A stretch of DNA of 64,000 nucleotides from Streptomyces cyaneogriseus subsp. noncyanogenus. Its GTDB lineage: Bacteria; Actinomycetota; Actinomycetes; Streptomycetales; Streptomycetaceae. The notes under the pieces were generated by a model that saw nothing but the letters and a program-made list of their open reading frames with translations, had not been told where the DNA came from and made no database searches. This document shows positions 8,093 to 16,396 of the stretch, piece by piece (within the stretch, counting starts at the first letter, position 1; every line of letters begins with the position of its first letter). The stretch lies in NCBI RefSeq assembly GCF_000931445.1, contig NZ_CP010849.1:4030001-4094000 (forward strand), in the 5' to 3' direction. The position numbers were made by a program, and so were the translations under genes.

Positions 8093-8953
8093 CTACTCCG
8101 GCCGGGCCTTCGGGCCGCCGAAGTCCGGGCTGGTGTAGTCCGGGCTCGTGAAACTCGGACGGTGCCCCGCGGCCGGGCCGCCGCCGGGGCTGGTGAAGCC
8201 GGGGCGGTCGTAGCCGAGGGCCGGCATACGGCTGGCCGGCACCGACGGCGCCGTACGCGGCGGAGCGCCCGCCGTACCCGGATCGGTGAGGGCGTCGCGC
8301 AGGAAGGGCAGAATGCCGTTTTCCAGCAGGGCGTCCCGCCAAGCCTCGCGGGCCTCGGCCACCTCCCGGCTCAGCTCCCGGTACCGTCCGGCTTCGGCGG
8401 AGGGGCGGTTGCGCAGGGCGGTGACCAGCAGTCCCGCGGCGGCGACGAGGATCGCGGCCGCGGCGAGGGCACCGAACACCCAGCCGGTGGTGAGCATGGT
8501 CCGGGCGAACGCCCGCTCCGGTTCGAGCATCCGCAGGACGTACCCCACGAGCAGGAAGATCACCGCCGCGGTCCCGGCCAGGACGGGCGCCAGCACCGCG
8601 ACGACGGCGACGGCGCCCGCGCCGGCGGTCTCGGCGGCCTCCCCCGCGGTGGCGGCCGGGCCCGTCACCTGCGGGCCCGGCTCGGTGGGGTCGGGGTCGG
8701 AGGCGGCCGGTACCGGTGCCGGCGGCTGCCGCAGTCCCTCGCGGACTCTGACGTAGTGCTGGTACTCGATCGCGGCGGCGGCCGTGATGAGGGCGGTGGC
8801 GTCGAGCGCCATCGTGCGCAGTTGCCCGGGATCGAGCCGCTGTCCGAGGCCGGAGAGTTCCGGACGGTGTGGTGCCAGGCGCAGCGCCTCGTCGAGGATC
8901 CGCTCGTACTCTTGCCGGTCCTCGCTCAACAGCTGCTGCGGAACGCTGTTCAT
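8093..8953 (-). CDS. Uncharacterised membrane protein with two helices and Pro/Gly-rich tail
   Basis: About 286 residues from ATG 8953, which has GGGGG 6 nt upstream; an ATG two codons earlier (8959) is also possible. The N-terminal third is helical and acidic. Two transmembrane segments follow (AVAVVAVLAPVLAGTAAVIFLLVGYVL and GWVFGALAAAAILVAAAGLLV), then a helical stretch and a low-complexity tail with repeated FTSP motifs (GFTSPGG, SFTSPDYTSPDF). I do not recognise a family. The upstream gap of about 200 bp to the phosphoesterase gene holds only the promoter region. Confidence 0.7.
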   Translation of the reverse strand: MNSVPQQLLSEDRQEYERILDEALRLAPHRPELSGLGQRLDPGQLRTMALDATALITAAAAIEYQHYVRVREGLRQPPAPVPAASDPDPTEPGPQVTGPAATAGEAAETAGAGAVAVVAVLAPVLAGTAAVIFLLVGYVLRMLEPERAFARTMLTTGWVFGALAAAAILVAAAGLLVTALRNRPSAEAGRYRELSREVAEAREAWRDALLENGILPFLRDALTDPGTAGAPPRTAPSVPASRMPALGYDRPGFTSPGGGPAAGHRPSFTSPDYTSPDFGGPKARPE

Positions 8954-9162
8954 GTGCATCCCCCGATGCTCCGTAGGGCTTGGGACTCGGCACGCTGACG
9001 AGCCGTCGGGCAGAAACGGAGGGGAGCCTGCTACGGATAAGCCGATGGTAGAGCCGTGGCGGCGCGCGGTGACAGGGGGTTTCCGGAAATGGGGGTCGCC
9101 GCGCACGGCGGATTCCGCGCCGACCTGCACCGATGCCGGGAAGAAGACCGGAGGGCGAACGC

Positions 9163-10239
9163 TCAGTCGAGCAACGGGAGTTGCTGGACCAACAGCTTTC
9201 CGGCCATGGTCACACCGCCGTCCATCGCGATGGCGAGCCCGTCGGCGTACACGTGCGGGCCCTCGACCACAGGGCCGGAGCTGTCCTCCCCGTCCTCGGA
9301 GCCGACCTCGCCCAGCAGGTAGGGAATGGGGCTGTGGCCGTGGACGATGCGGTTGCCGCCGTAGGCGTCCAGCAGCTTGCGGACCGCGTCGGCGCCCCCT
9401 TCGTCCCGGAAGGAGAACCGCTTGGTGAACTTGCGGAACAGGTCCCACACCTCGTCCGCGTCGTTGCGCGTGAGCGTCTCGTGGACCGTGTCGTTGACCT
9501 CTTCGATGGAGCGGCCGTAGTCGAGGTACGCGGTGGTGTCGGAGTGGACCAGCAGGTGGCCGTCCACCTCCTCCAGGGCGTCGAGCCGGGCCATCCACTG
9601 CAGGTGGTGGTCCTGGAGACGGTCCATGTCGGTCTTCTGGCCGCCGTTGAGCAGCCAGGCCGCCTGGAAGGTGGCGGTGCCGGCCCCGGAGTTCACGGGC
9701 GTGTCGCCGAACCGCTTGGCGCCCAGGAGCAGCAGCTCGTGGTTGCCCATGAGCGCCTTGCAGTAGCCGCCGGCCGCGGCGGCCTCGGCGGACAGTCGCA
9801 TGACGAGGTCGATGACGCCGATGCCGTCCGGGCCGCGGTCGGTGAAGTCGCCGAGGAACCACAGCCGGGCGGTGCCGGCGCACCAGTGGCCCGCGGCGTC
9901 GATGAGGCCCTGGTTTTGGAGCGCGGCCACCAGCTCGTCGAGGTAGCCGTGCACATCGCCGACGACGTACAGCGGACCCGGGCCCGCCGGGGGCTGCGGA
10001 GCGGGCGCGGCGGCGGGGTCGACGGGCACCTGCGGCGTGGCGCCCGGATCGATCATCGGCAGGTCGCGCTCGGCGGGCGGGTACCCGTCGGGGTAGGGCT
10101 CCTCCGGGGGTGGTGCGACATCGCCCGGGTGCGAGCCCTGGAGGTACGGACCGGACTCATGGACGTACGCGGGCACGCGGAAGTCGCGCAACGTCGCCGT
10201 CCGCTCCACCTCGGGTCCCTGACCGGCCCCCTGAGTCAT
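9163..10239 (-). CDS. Calcineurin-like metallophosphoesterase
   Basis: 358 residues from ATG 10239, preceded by GGAGGGG. The dimetal phosphoesterase motifs are in order: GDVHG, GDFTDRG, GNHE, then HSD and VHGHSPIPYL. These ligate two metal ions that activate water for phosphoester hydrolysis, in the style of PPP protein phosphatases and bis(5'-nucleosyl)-tetraphosphatases. About 100 N-terminal residues before the first motif are Pro-rich and probably disordered. The substrate is unknown, and the gene stands alone. Confidence 0.85.
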   Translation of the reverse strand: MTQGAGQGPEVERTATLRDFRVPAYVHESGPYLQGSHPGDVAPPPEEPYPDGYPPAERDLPMIDPGATPQVPVDPAAAPAPQPPAGPGPLYVVGDVHGYLDELVAALQNQGLIDAAGHWCAGTARLWFLGDFTDRGPDGIGVIDLVMRLSAEAAAAGGYCKALMGNHELLLLGAKRFGDTPVNSGAGTATFQAAWLLNGGQKTDMDRLQDHHLQWMARLDALEEVDGHLLVHSDTTAYLDYGRSIEEVNDTVHETLTRNDADEVWDLFRKFTKRFSFRDEGGADAVRKLLDAYGGNRIVHGHSPIPYLLGEVGSEDGEDSSGPVVEGPHVYADGLAIAMDGGVTMAGKLLVQQLPLLD

Positions 10240-10556
10240 CGACCCCTCCACCATCGCGCCGCATCTGCACCGCTTCGGACTGCCTGGTCGCAGCGGCCCG
10301 CGGTGTCGTGGGCCCATCATAGGAATGCCGCTCGCGCCATGTGATGACCCCGGGGTGGTGAATCAGAGCAAGACTCCGGTTACCTGTGGCTTTCGCCCCG
10401 ATTGGAACGGGTTTCGGCCGTACCGAGACTGTCCGTTCCCCGCGTTTCTTCGCCTTCTTCCCGCGTCTCCTTCGCCTGTCCCCTGCGCGCCGGACGTGTC
10501 CGGCACCGCCGCGCGGAGGAGGCACCGGGGCTGCTCCGCGCGGCGGGCGGTGTCCG
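10240..10556. other. Intergenic region, no gene seen
   Basis: This stretch lies upstream of the phosphoesterase and downstream of the LacI-type gene (both minus strand). Open frames here are GC-rich shadows. It should contain the phosphoesterase promoter; I see no convincing operator or RNA. Confidence 0.5.
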
Positions 10557-11669
10557 TCACTTCCCCTCGGACGAGCGGGGCGCGCTGACCGTCGTCCGCG
10601 GTGCGCGGCGCTGCGACGACGTGCGCACGATCAGCTCGGTCGGTATGACCTGTTCGAGCGGCCGCTCCGACCCGACTCCCTCGATGGCGTCGATGAGCAG
10701 CTGCACCACGGCCGTGCCGATGCGGCGCGGCTTGAGCGAGAGGGTCGTGACGGGCGGCTCGGTGCTCGCGTACACGGTGGACTCGCTGCAGCAGACCAGC
10801 AGCAGGTCGTCGGGGACGCGCAGGCCGTAGCGGCGGGCGGCGGCGAGCAGGTCGGTGCCGTTGGGATCGAACAGGCCGTAGACGGCGTCGGGGCGGTCGG
10901 GGCGGGCGAGCAGCCGGTCGGCGGCGACGGCGCCCGCACAGGGGTCGTGCGCCGGGTATGCCTCGTAGACGGGGTCCTGGCCGACGCGCTCGCACCAGTG
11001 CAGGTAGGCGGTGGTCGACAGATGGGTGTACGTGTCGGTCGTGGTGCCGGTGAGGAGGCCGATGCGGCGGGCACCGGCGGCGGCCAGGTGGTCGAGGATG
11101 TCGAGGACGGCGGCCTCGTGGTCGTTGTCGACCCAGGCGGTGACCGGGAGGGTGCCCGCCGGGCGGCCGTCGGAGACGACGGGCAGGCCCTGGCGGACCA
11201 GCTCGCTGACGACCGGGTCCTGGTCGGAGGGGTCGATGACGACCGTGCCGTCCAGGGCGACGTTGGACCAGACGTCGTGCCGGGAGGTCGCGGGCAGGAT
11301 GACGAGCGCGTACCCGCGCGCGAGCGCGGCGGAGGTGGCGGCGCGCGCCATTTCGGCGAAATAGGCGAATTCGGTGAAGGTGAAAGGTTCATCCCCGTAC
11401 GTCGTGACGGTCAGGCCGATGAGACCCGACTTGCCGGTCCGGAGCGTACGGGCGGCGGCTGAGGGGCGGTAGCCCAGCCGGTCGGCGACCTCGCGGACGT
11501 GGCGGCGGGTGGCGTCCGGGAGCCGGCCCTTGCCGTTGAGGGCGTCGGAGACGGTCGTGATGGAGACTCCGGCGGCGGCAGCCACATCTCTGATGCCTGC
11601 CCGGCCCGGCCGGCTGCCTCGGCGTGAGGTTTCCGCGCGGCTCACCTGGTGCTTCCCTGCTGCTGTCAT
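10557..11669 (-). CDS. LacI/GalR-family transcriptional regulator
   Basis: 370 residues. The N-terminal helix-turn-helix (GIRDVAAAAGVSITTVSDAL, about residues 24-43) and hinge helix (YRPSAAARTLRTGKSG) are typical of LacI, followed by a periplasmic-binding-protein-like effector domain (IGLTV..., GYALVILPAT..., VVIDPSDQDP...). It binds a palindromic operator and responds to a small ligand, usually a sugar, that cannot be deduced because no transporter or catabolic gene is adjacent. It is transcribed away from hisC and separated from it by about 450 bp. Confidence 0.92.
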   Translation of the reverse strand: MTAAGKHQVSRAETSRRGSRPGRAGIRDVAAAAGVSITTVSDALNGKGRLPDATRRHVREVADRLGYRPSAAARTLRTGKSGLIGLTVTTYGDEPFTFTEFAYFAEMARAATSAALARGYALVILPATSRHDVWSNVALDGTVVIDPSDQDPVVSELVRQGLPVVSDGRPAGTLPVTAWVDNDHEAAVLDILDHLAAAGARRIGLLTGTTTDTYTHLSTTAYLHWCERVGQDPVYEAYPAHDPCAGAVAADRLLARPDRPDAVYGLFDPNGTDLLAAARRYGLRVPDDLLLVCCSESTVYASTEPPVTTLSLKPRRIGTAVVQLLIDAIEGVGSERPLEQVIPTELIVRTSSQRRAPRTTVSAPRSSEGK

Positions 11670-12118
11670 GGCGAGCCGATAGTAGGGCTCATGCGACGGG
11701 GTAGGGCGGACGCATATGCACGCGTTGACAGGTACGTTTCTGCATGATCAAAACATGCTAACTCCCTGAGAATCAAAGCCACTTGCCGCCCGTGAGTCGA
11801 AACGTGGCGCGTCAACGTACACGGTCCTGGCAGGTCGCTGATGGCCCGGAGCGGTCTCAACTCACCTGCATGGGCGATGCGCGCCAGGGCGCGAGCCACG
11901 GGCGCATAGATATATGTGTGGCGCGCCCCCTTGATGTGCCTCCCCCGTCGCACTCCTTCGTGCGCTGACGCCTCGGGCCCGGGCGGGTGGGGGGCCGGCG
12001 GGGTCGCCCGGCGCCGTGAGGGGCGAGCGGACTGTGGTCCGCGCACCTGTACGCACGGGCATCGAATCCTCATAGGGTGAGGAGTATTCGATGCCGGGTG
12101 GTCACAAGGAGGACTGCG
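11670..12118. other. Intergenic region between the LacI gene and hisC
   Basis: No supported gene. The part near the regulator is relatively AT-rich, with the inverted repeat GCATG-N7-CATGC around 11733-11757, so it probably holds the regulator's promoter. The part before hisC contains TCGAATCCTC...GAGGAGTATTCGA (about 12062-12091), another partly self-complementary stretch close to the hisC start that may be operator or leader. Confidence 0.4.
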
Positions 12119-13198
12119 GTGAGCGAGACGAGCCCCAAGCTGCGCGCCGAGCTGGAGGGTATTCCCACCTACAAGCCGGGCAAGCCCGCCGCGGCCGGCG
12201 GCCCGGTGGCCTACAAGCTGTCCTCCAACGAGAACCCCTATCCGCCGTTGCCCGGCGTGATGGAGACCGTGACGGCCGCGGCCTGCTCGTTCAACCGCTA
12301 CCCCGACATGGCCTGCACGGGGCTCATGGAGGAGCTGTCCGAACGGTTCGGGGTGCCGGTCTCCCACCTGGCTACCGGCACCGGATCGGTCGGCGTGGCG
12401 CAGCAGCTCGTCCAGGCGACGTCCGGCCCCGGCGACGAGGTCGTCTACGCCTGGCGGTCCTTCGAGGCGTACCCGATCATCACGCAGATCAGCGGTGCGC
12501 GGTCGGTGCAGGTACCGCTGACCCCGGGGGACGTGCACGACCTGGACGCCATGGCCGACGCCATCACCGACCGCACCCGGCTGATCTTCGTCTGCAACCC
12601 GAACAACCCGACCGGCACGGTGGTGCGGCGGGCCGAGCTGGAGCGGTTCCTCGACCGGGTGCCCGGCGATGTGCTGGTGGTGCTCGACGAGGCATACCGC
12701 GAGTTCATCCGCGACCCCGAGGTGCCCGACGGTGTCGAGTTCTACCGTGAGCGGCCCAACGTCTGTGTGCTGCGGACCTTCTCGAAGGCCTACGGTCTCG
12801 CCGGGCTGCGCGTGGGCTTCGCGATCGCTCACGAGCCGGTGGCGGCGGCGCTGCGCAAGACGGCGGTGCCGTTCGGCGTGAGCCAGCTCGCGCAGGAGGC
12901 GGCGATCGCCTCCCTGCGTGCCGAGGACGAGCTGCTGGGCCGGGTCGGCTCGCTGGTGTGCGAGCGGACGCGCGTGGTCGACGCGCTGCGCGGCCAGGGC
13001 TGGACGGTACCGGAAACCCAGGCGAACTTCGTGTGGCTGCGCCTGGGGGAGCGCACGGTCGCGTTCGCGGAGGCGTGCGAGCGGGCCGGTGTGGCCATCC
13101 GTCCGTTCCCGGGGGAGGGTGTCCGGGTCACGGTCGGGGAGAACGAGGCGAACGACATCTTCCTGAGGGTGGCGGAAGAGTTCCGCAAGGAGGCGTAG
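12119..13198 (+). CDS. hisC: Histidinol-phosphate aminotransferase
   Basis: 359 residues from GTG 12119, which has a perfect AAGGAGG 6 nt upstream; the frame is open farther upstream but lacks such a site. It is a class-II PLP aminotransferase of the HisC type: YKLSSNENPYPPLPGV at the N-terminus, CNPNNPTGTVV, the tyrosine in DEAYREF, and the PLP lysine in RTFSKAYGLAGLRVG. HisC converts imidazole-acetol phosphate and glutamate to histidinol phosphate. It is away from any his operon; such orphan copies may instead use phenylpyruvate or other aromatic keto acids. Confidence 0.88.
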   Translation: MSETSPKLRAELEGIPTYKPGKPAAAGGPVAYKLSSNENPYPPLPGVMETVTAAACSFNRYPDMACTGLMEELSERFGVPVSHLATGTGSVGVAQQLVQATSGPGDEVVYAWRSFEAYPIITQISGARSVQVPLTPGDVHDLDAMADAITDRTRLIFVCNPNNPTGTVVRRAELERFLDRVPGDVLVVLDEAYREFIRDPEVPDGVEFYRERPNVCVLRTFSKAYGLAGLRVGFAIAHEPVAAALRKTAVPFGVSQLAQEAAIASLRAEDELLGRVGSLVCERTRVVDALRGQGWTVPETQANFVWLRLGERTVAFAEACERAGVAIRPFPGEGVRVTVGENEANDIFLRVAEEFRKEA

Positions 13199-13217
13199 GC
13201 GTCGGCCGGCCGGTGCG

Positions 13218-13613
13218 TCAGGCGCCGGCCGCTTCGACGCGTATCGTGTCGCCGTCGCGGACCGTCGCCAGCAGGCGGGGGTCTCCGTCGAGGCGGCCCA
13301 GCACGTTGCAGGGGCTCGCGAGGCGGCATTCGTCGCCCCGCGAGACCGGCGTGGGCCCGTAGGGGAGGGCCAGTGCGTCGCCCTCGGTCCAGAAGGTGAC
13401 CGTGCCCGGCTCGACGACCTGCCGGGCGTCCGTTTCACGTGAAACCGACACTCCCGTATCGAAATACACCTCCTCGCCCCAGGTCCGGGCGATGGAGGTG
13501 AGCGGCAGCGCCTTACGGAGGGCCTGCGTCGTGGGGGTGACGTCGAGGGTCGCGGTGAGGTGCCCCGCGGGCCAGGAGATCCGTATCTGCGACTGCTGTC
13601 CCTGTGTGTCCAT
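13218..13613 (-). CDS. Cyclophilin-like fold protein
   Basis: 131 residues. The spacing of strands and motifs such as TARTWGEEVYFDTG, VTFWTEGDALALPYGPTPVS and NVLGRLDGDP matches the bacterial cyclophilin-like family (PF04126), small beta barrels related in fold to peptidyl-prolyl isomerases but of unknown activity. A perfect parS site lies inside the coding sequence (encoding VSRET). The gene is convergent with hisC (19-bp gap) and divergent from cydA. Confidence 0.72.
   Translation of the reverse strand: MDTQGQQSQIRISWPAGHLTATLDVTPTTQALRKALPLTSIARTWGEEVYFDTGVSVSRETDARQVVEPGTVTFWTEGDALALPYGPTPVSRGDECRLASPCNVLGRLDGDPRLLATVRDGDTIRVEAAGA
13432..13445. promoter_or_regulatory. parS site
   Basis: GTTTCACGTGAAAC, an exact match to the 14-bp Streptomyces parS consensus, embedded in the cyclophilin-like gene. 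ParB is expected to load here for origin segregation. Confidence 0.85.
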
Positions 13614-13621
13614 GCGGCGAA

Positions 13622-13638
13622 TTCAACAAGATGTTGAA
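13622..13638. promoter_or_regulatory. Inverted repeat in the cydA upstream region
   Basis: TTCAACA-AGA-TGTTGAA, a perfect 7-3-7 inverted repeat 9 bp from the start of the cyclophilin-like gene and about 180 bp upstream of cydA. It looks like an operator; the protein is unknown. Confidence 0.4.
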
Positions 13639-13716
13639 ATCCCTGCCAAGGGGGTTGACGTCACACGGGACCCCCCTTCCAGCGTCGAAAAGCTGTAGGT
13701 CATAATTGCTTGTGAA

Positions 13717-13732
13717 TGTGAACGCGTTCACA
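13717..13732. promoter_or_regulatory. Rex operator of the cyd operon
   Basis: TGTGAACGCGTTCACA matches exactly the Rex consensus TGTGAACNNNNTTCACA-type palindrome known upstream of S. coelicolor cydA. Rex senses the NADH/NAD+ ratio and leaves the operator when NADH rises. The site is about 85 bp upstream of the cydA start, just after a CATAAT sequence that may be the -10 element. Confidence 0.92.
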
Positions 13733-13815
13733 AGCGTGTCTGGTAGCTCCCGAGATAGGTGTGACATACACGCACAAACTGCCGCTGACCACGGCGATGT
13801 AAGGAGAGCGACGAC

Positions 13816-15321
13816 GTGGACATGGCTTTGGCGCCGGAGACTCTGGCGCGCTGGCAGTTCGGTATCACCACCGTCTACCACTTCCTCTTCGTCCCCCTGA
13901 CGATCTCGCTGGCCGCCCTGACGGCCGGACTGCAGACCGCCTGGGTGCGGACGGAGAAGGAGAAGTACCTCAGGGCGACCAAGTTCTGGGGCAAGCTGTT
14001 CCTGATCAACATCGCCATGGGCGTGGTCACGGGCATCGTGCAGGAGTTCCAGTTCGGCATGAACTGGTCGGACTACTCCCGCTTCGTCGGTGATGTCTTC
14101 GGCGCGCCGCTCGCCTTCGAGGCGCTGATCGCCTTCTTCTTCGAGTCCACCTTCATCGGGCTGTGGATCTTCGGCTGGGACAAGCTGCCCAAGAAGATCC
14201 ACCTGGCCTGCATCTGGATGGTCTCGATCGGCACGCTGCTGTCGGCGTACTTCATCCTCGCGGCCAACTCGTGGATGCAGCACCCGGTGGGCTACCGGAT
14301 CAACGAGGAGAAGGGGCGGGCCGAGCTCACCGACTTCTGGGCCGTCCTCACCCAGAACACCACGCTCAACCAGGTCTTCCACAGCTTCTCGGCGGCCTTC
14401 CTCACGGGTGGCGCCTTCATGGTGGGCATCGCCGCCTTCCACCTGATGCGCAAGAAGCACATCCCGGTGATGCGGACCTCGCTCCGGCTCGGCCTGGTCA
14501 CCCTGGCGGTCGGCGGCCTGCTCACCGCGGTCAGCGGCGACACGCTCGGCAAGGTCATGTACGAGCAGCAGCCGATGAAGATGGCCGCGGCCGAGGCGCT
14601 GTGGGACGGCGAGAAGCCGGCGCCCTTCTCCGTCTTCGCCTACGGGGACGTCGACGAGGGGCACAACAAGGTCGCCCTGGAGATCCCCGGTCTCCTGTCG
14701 TTCCTGGCGCACAGCGACTTCGAGTCGTACGTGCCGGGCATCAACGACACCAATGAGGCGCTCCAGGAGAAGTTCGGGCCCGGTGACTACAAGCCCATCG
14801 TCCCCGTCGCCTACTGGGGATTCCGGTGGATGATCGGCTTCGGCATGGCCTCCTTCTCGCTCGGGCTGCTCGGGCTGTGGCTCACCCGCAGGAAGTTCCT
14901 GCTGCCCGCCGCGTGGCGCACGGGGGAGGACGAGGTGCCGCACCTGATGCTGCTGAAGAAGCCGCTCGGGGCGAGGCTCACCCGCCTGTACTGGCTGCTG
15001 GCGCTGTGGACGATGGGCTTCCCGCTGATCGCCAACTCGTGGGGCTGGATCTTCACCGAGATGGGCCGTCAGCCGTGGGTCGTCTACGGCCTGTTCCAGA
15101 CCCGCGACGCGGTCTCCCCCGGTGTCTCCACCGCCGAGGTCCTCACCTCGATGATCGCCTTCACCCTCCTTTACGCGATCCTCGCCGTCATCGAGGTCAA
15201 GCTGCTGGTCAAGTACGTCAAGGCCGGGCCGCCCGAGCTGACCGAGGCCGACCTCAACCCGCCCACGAAGATCGGCGGCGACCTCCGTGACGCCGACAAG
15301 CCGATGGCCTTCTCGTACTAG
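13816..15321 (+). CDS. cydA: Cytochrome bd ubiquinol/menaquinol oxidase subunit I
   Basis: 501 residues, full length, with about nine transmembrane helices. The N-terminal haem ligand is the histidine in TTVYHFLFVPLT (residue 22), and the Q-loop (GLLSFLAHSDFESYVPGI) is of the short Gram-positive type. CydA carries the three haems and the quinol site of the high-affinity oxidase used at low oxygen. GTG 13816 follows AAGGAGAG; ATG 13822 is the alternative. First gene of cydA-cydB-cydDC, under the Rex operator upstream. Confidence 0.98.
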   Translation: MDMALAPETLARWQFGITTVYHFLFVPLTISLAALTAGLQTAWVRTEKEKYLRATKFWGKLFLINIAMGVVTGIVQEFQFGMNWSDYSRFVGDVFGAPLAFEALIAFFFESTFIGLWIFGWDKLPKKIHLACIWMVSIGTLLSAYFILAANSWMQHPVGYRINEEKGRAELTDFWAVLTQNTTLNQVFHSFSAAFLTGGAFMVGIAAFHLMRKKHIPVMRTSLRLGLVTLAVGGLLTAVSGDTLGKVMYEQQPMKMAAAEALWDGEKPAPFSVFAYGDVDEGHNKVALEIPGLLSFLAHSDFESYVPGINDTNEALQEKFGPGDYKPIVPVAYWGFRWMIGFGMASFSLGLLGLWLTRRKFLLPAAWRTGEDEVPHLMLLKKPLGARLTRLYWLLALWTMGFPLIANSWGWIFTEMGRQPWVVYGLFQTRDAVSPGVSTAEVLTSMIAFTLLYAILAVIEVKLLVKYVKAGPPELTEADLNPPTKIGGDLRDADKPMAFSY

Positions 15322-15341
15322 GCCGAGGGAGCTGCACAGTC

Positions 15342-16346
15342 ATGGAACTGCACGACGTCTGGTTCGTCCTGATCGCCGTCCTGTGGACCGGCTACTTCTT
15401 CCTGGAGGGCTTCGACTTCGGAGTCGGCGTCCTCACCAAGCTGCTCGCCCGCGACCGGCCCGAGAAGCGGGTGCTGATCAACACCATCGGCCCGGTCTGG
15501 GACGGCAACGAAGTGTGGCTGCTCACGGCGGCCGGCGCGACGTTCGCCGCCTTCCCCGAGTGGTACGCCACGCTGTTCTCCGGGTTCTACCTGCCCCTGC
15601 TGGTCATCCTGCTCTGCCTGATCGTCCGGGGTGTCGCCTTCGAGTACCGGGTGAAGCGGCCGGAAGAGAACTGGCAGCGCAACTGGGAGACCGCGATTTT
15701 CTGGACCTCGCTCATCCCGGCGTTCCTGTGGGGCGTGGCCTTCGCCAACATCGTCCGGGGCGTGAAGATCGACCGCGAGCTGGAGTACGTGGGCGGCGTC
15801 TGGGACCTGTTCAATCCGTACGCGCTGCTCGGCGGCCTGGTGACGCTGACCCTGTTCACCTTCCACGGGACGGTGTTCGCGGCGCTCAAGACCGTCGGGG
15901 AGATCCGGGAGCGGGCGAGGGCGCTGGCCCTGCGCGTCGGCCTGGTCACGGCGGTGCTCGCGGTGCTGTTCCTGCTGTGGACGCAGATCGACAGCGGTGA
16001 CGGCAAGAGTCTGGTGGCGCTGGTGGTGGCCGTCGCCGCGCTGGTCGTGGCCCTGATGGCCAACCAGGCCGGCCGTGAGGGATGGTCCTTCGCCCTCTCC
16101 GGCGTCACGATCGTGGCCACCGTGGCGATGTTCTTCCTGACGCTCTTCCCGAACGTCATGCCGTCCACGCTCGACGCGGACTGGAGCCTGACCGTCACCA
16201 ACGCCTCGTCCAGTCCCTACACCCTGAAGATCATGACCTGGCTCGCGGCGATCGCCACGCCGGTCGTCCTGCTCTACCAGGGGTGGACCTACTGGGTCTT
16301 CCGCAAGCGCATCGGCACCCAGCACCTCGCCGACGCCGCGCACTGA
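15342..16346 (+). CDS. cydB: Cytochrome bd oxidase subunit II
   Basis: 334 residues with eight or nine transmembrane helices. The family start (WFVLIAVLWTGYFFLEGFDFGVG) and TIGPVWDGNEVWLL are clear. CydB pairs with CydA to form the cytochrome bd oxidase in the cytoplasmic membrane. It starts 20 bp after cydA with GGGAG upstream, and is followed after 50 bp by the fused exporter gene. Confidence 0.97.
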   Translation: MELHDVWFVLIAVLWTGYFFLEGFDFGVGVLTKLLARDRPEKRVLINTIGPVWDGNEVWLLTAAGATFAAFPEWYATLFSGFYLPLLVILLCLIVRGVAFEYRVKRPEENWQRNWETAIFWTSLIPAFLWGVAFANIVRGVKIDRELEYVGGVWDLFNPYALLGGLVTLTLFTFHGTVFAALKTVGEIRERARALALRVGLVTAVLAVLFLLWTQIDSGDGKSLVALVVAVAALVVALMANQAGREGWSFALSGVTIVATVAMFFLTLFPNVMPSTLDADWSLTVTNASSSPYTLKIMTWLAAIATPVVLLYQGWTYWVFRKRIGTQHLADAAH

Positions 16347-16362
16347 GTCCGTCAGGGGGTGT

Positions 16363-16376
16363 GTTTCACGTGGAAC
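16363..16376. promoter_or_regulatory. parS-like site (one mismatch)
   Basis: GTTTCACGTGGAAC lies in the short gap between cydB and cydDC, 36 bp before an exact parS. The close pair suggests a duplicated ParB site. Confidence 0.6.
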
Positions 16377-16396
16377 ACACCCCCGGGCCGAAGGGC

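Noticed and set aside
8093..9883. 596-residue minus-strand ORF joining the membrane protein to upstream sequence
   Set aside because: The upstream part is antisense-frame shadow of the phosphoesterase; the real start is at 8953 with a good ribosome site.
16082..16396. N-terminal extension of CydDC to 16082
   Set aside because: That part overlaps cydB in another frame and is not CydD-like; the conserved domain begins after MFHVKP.
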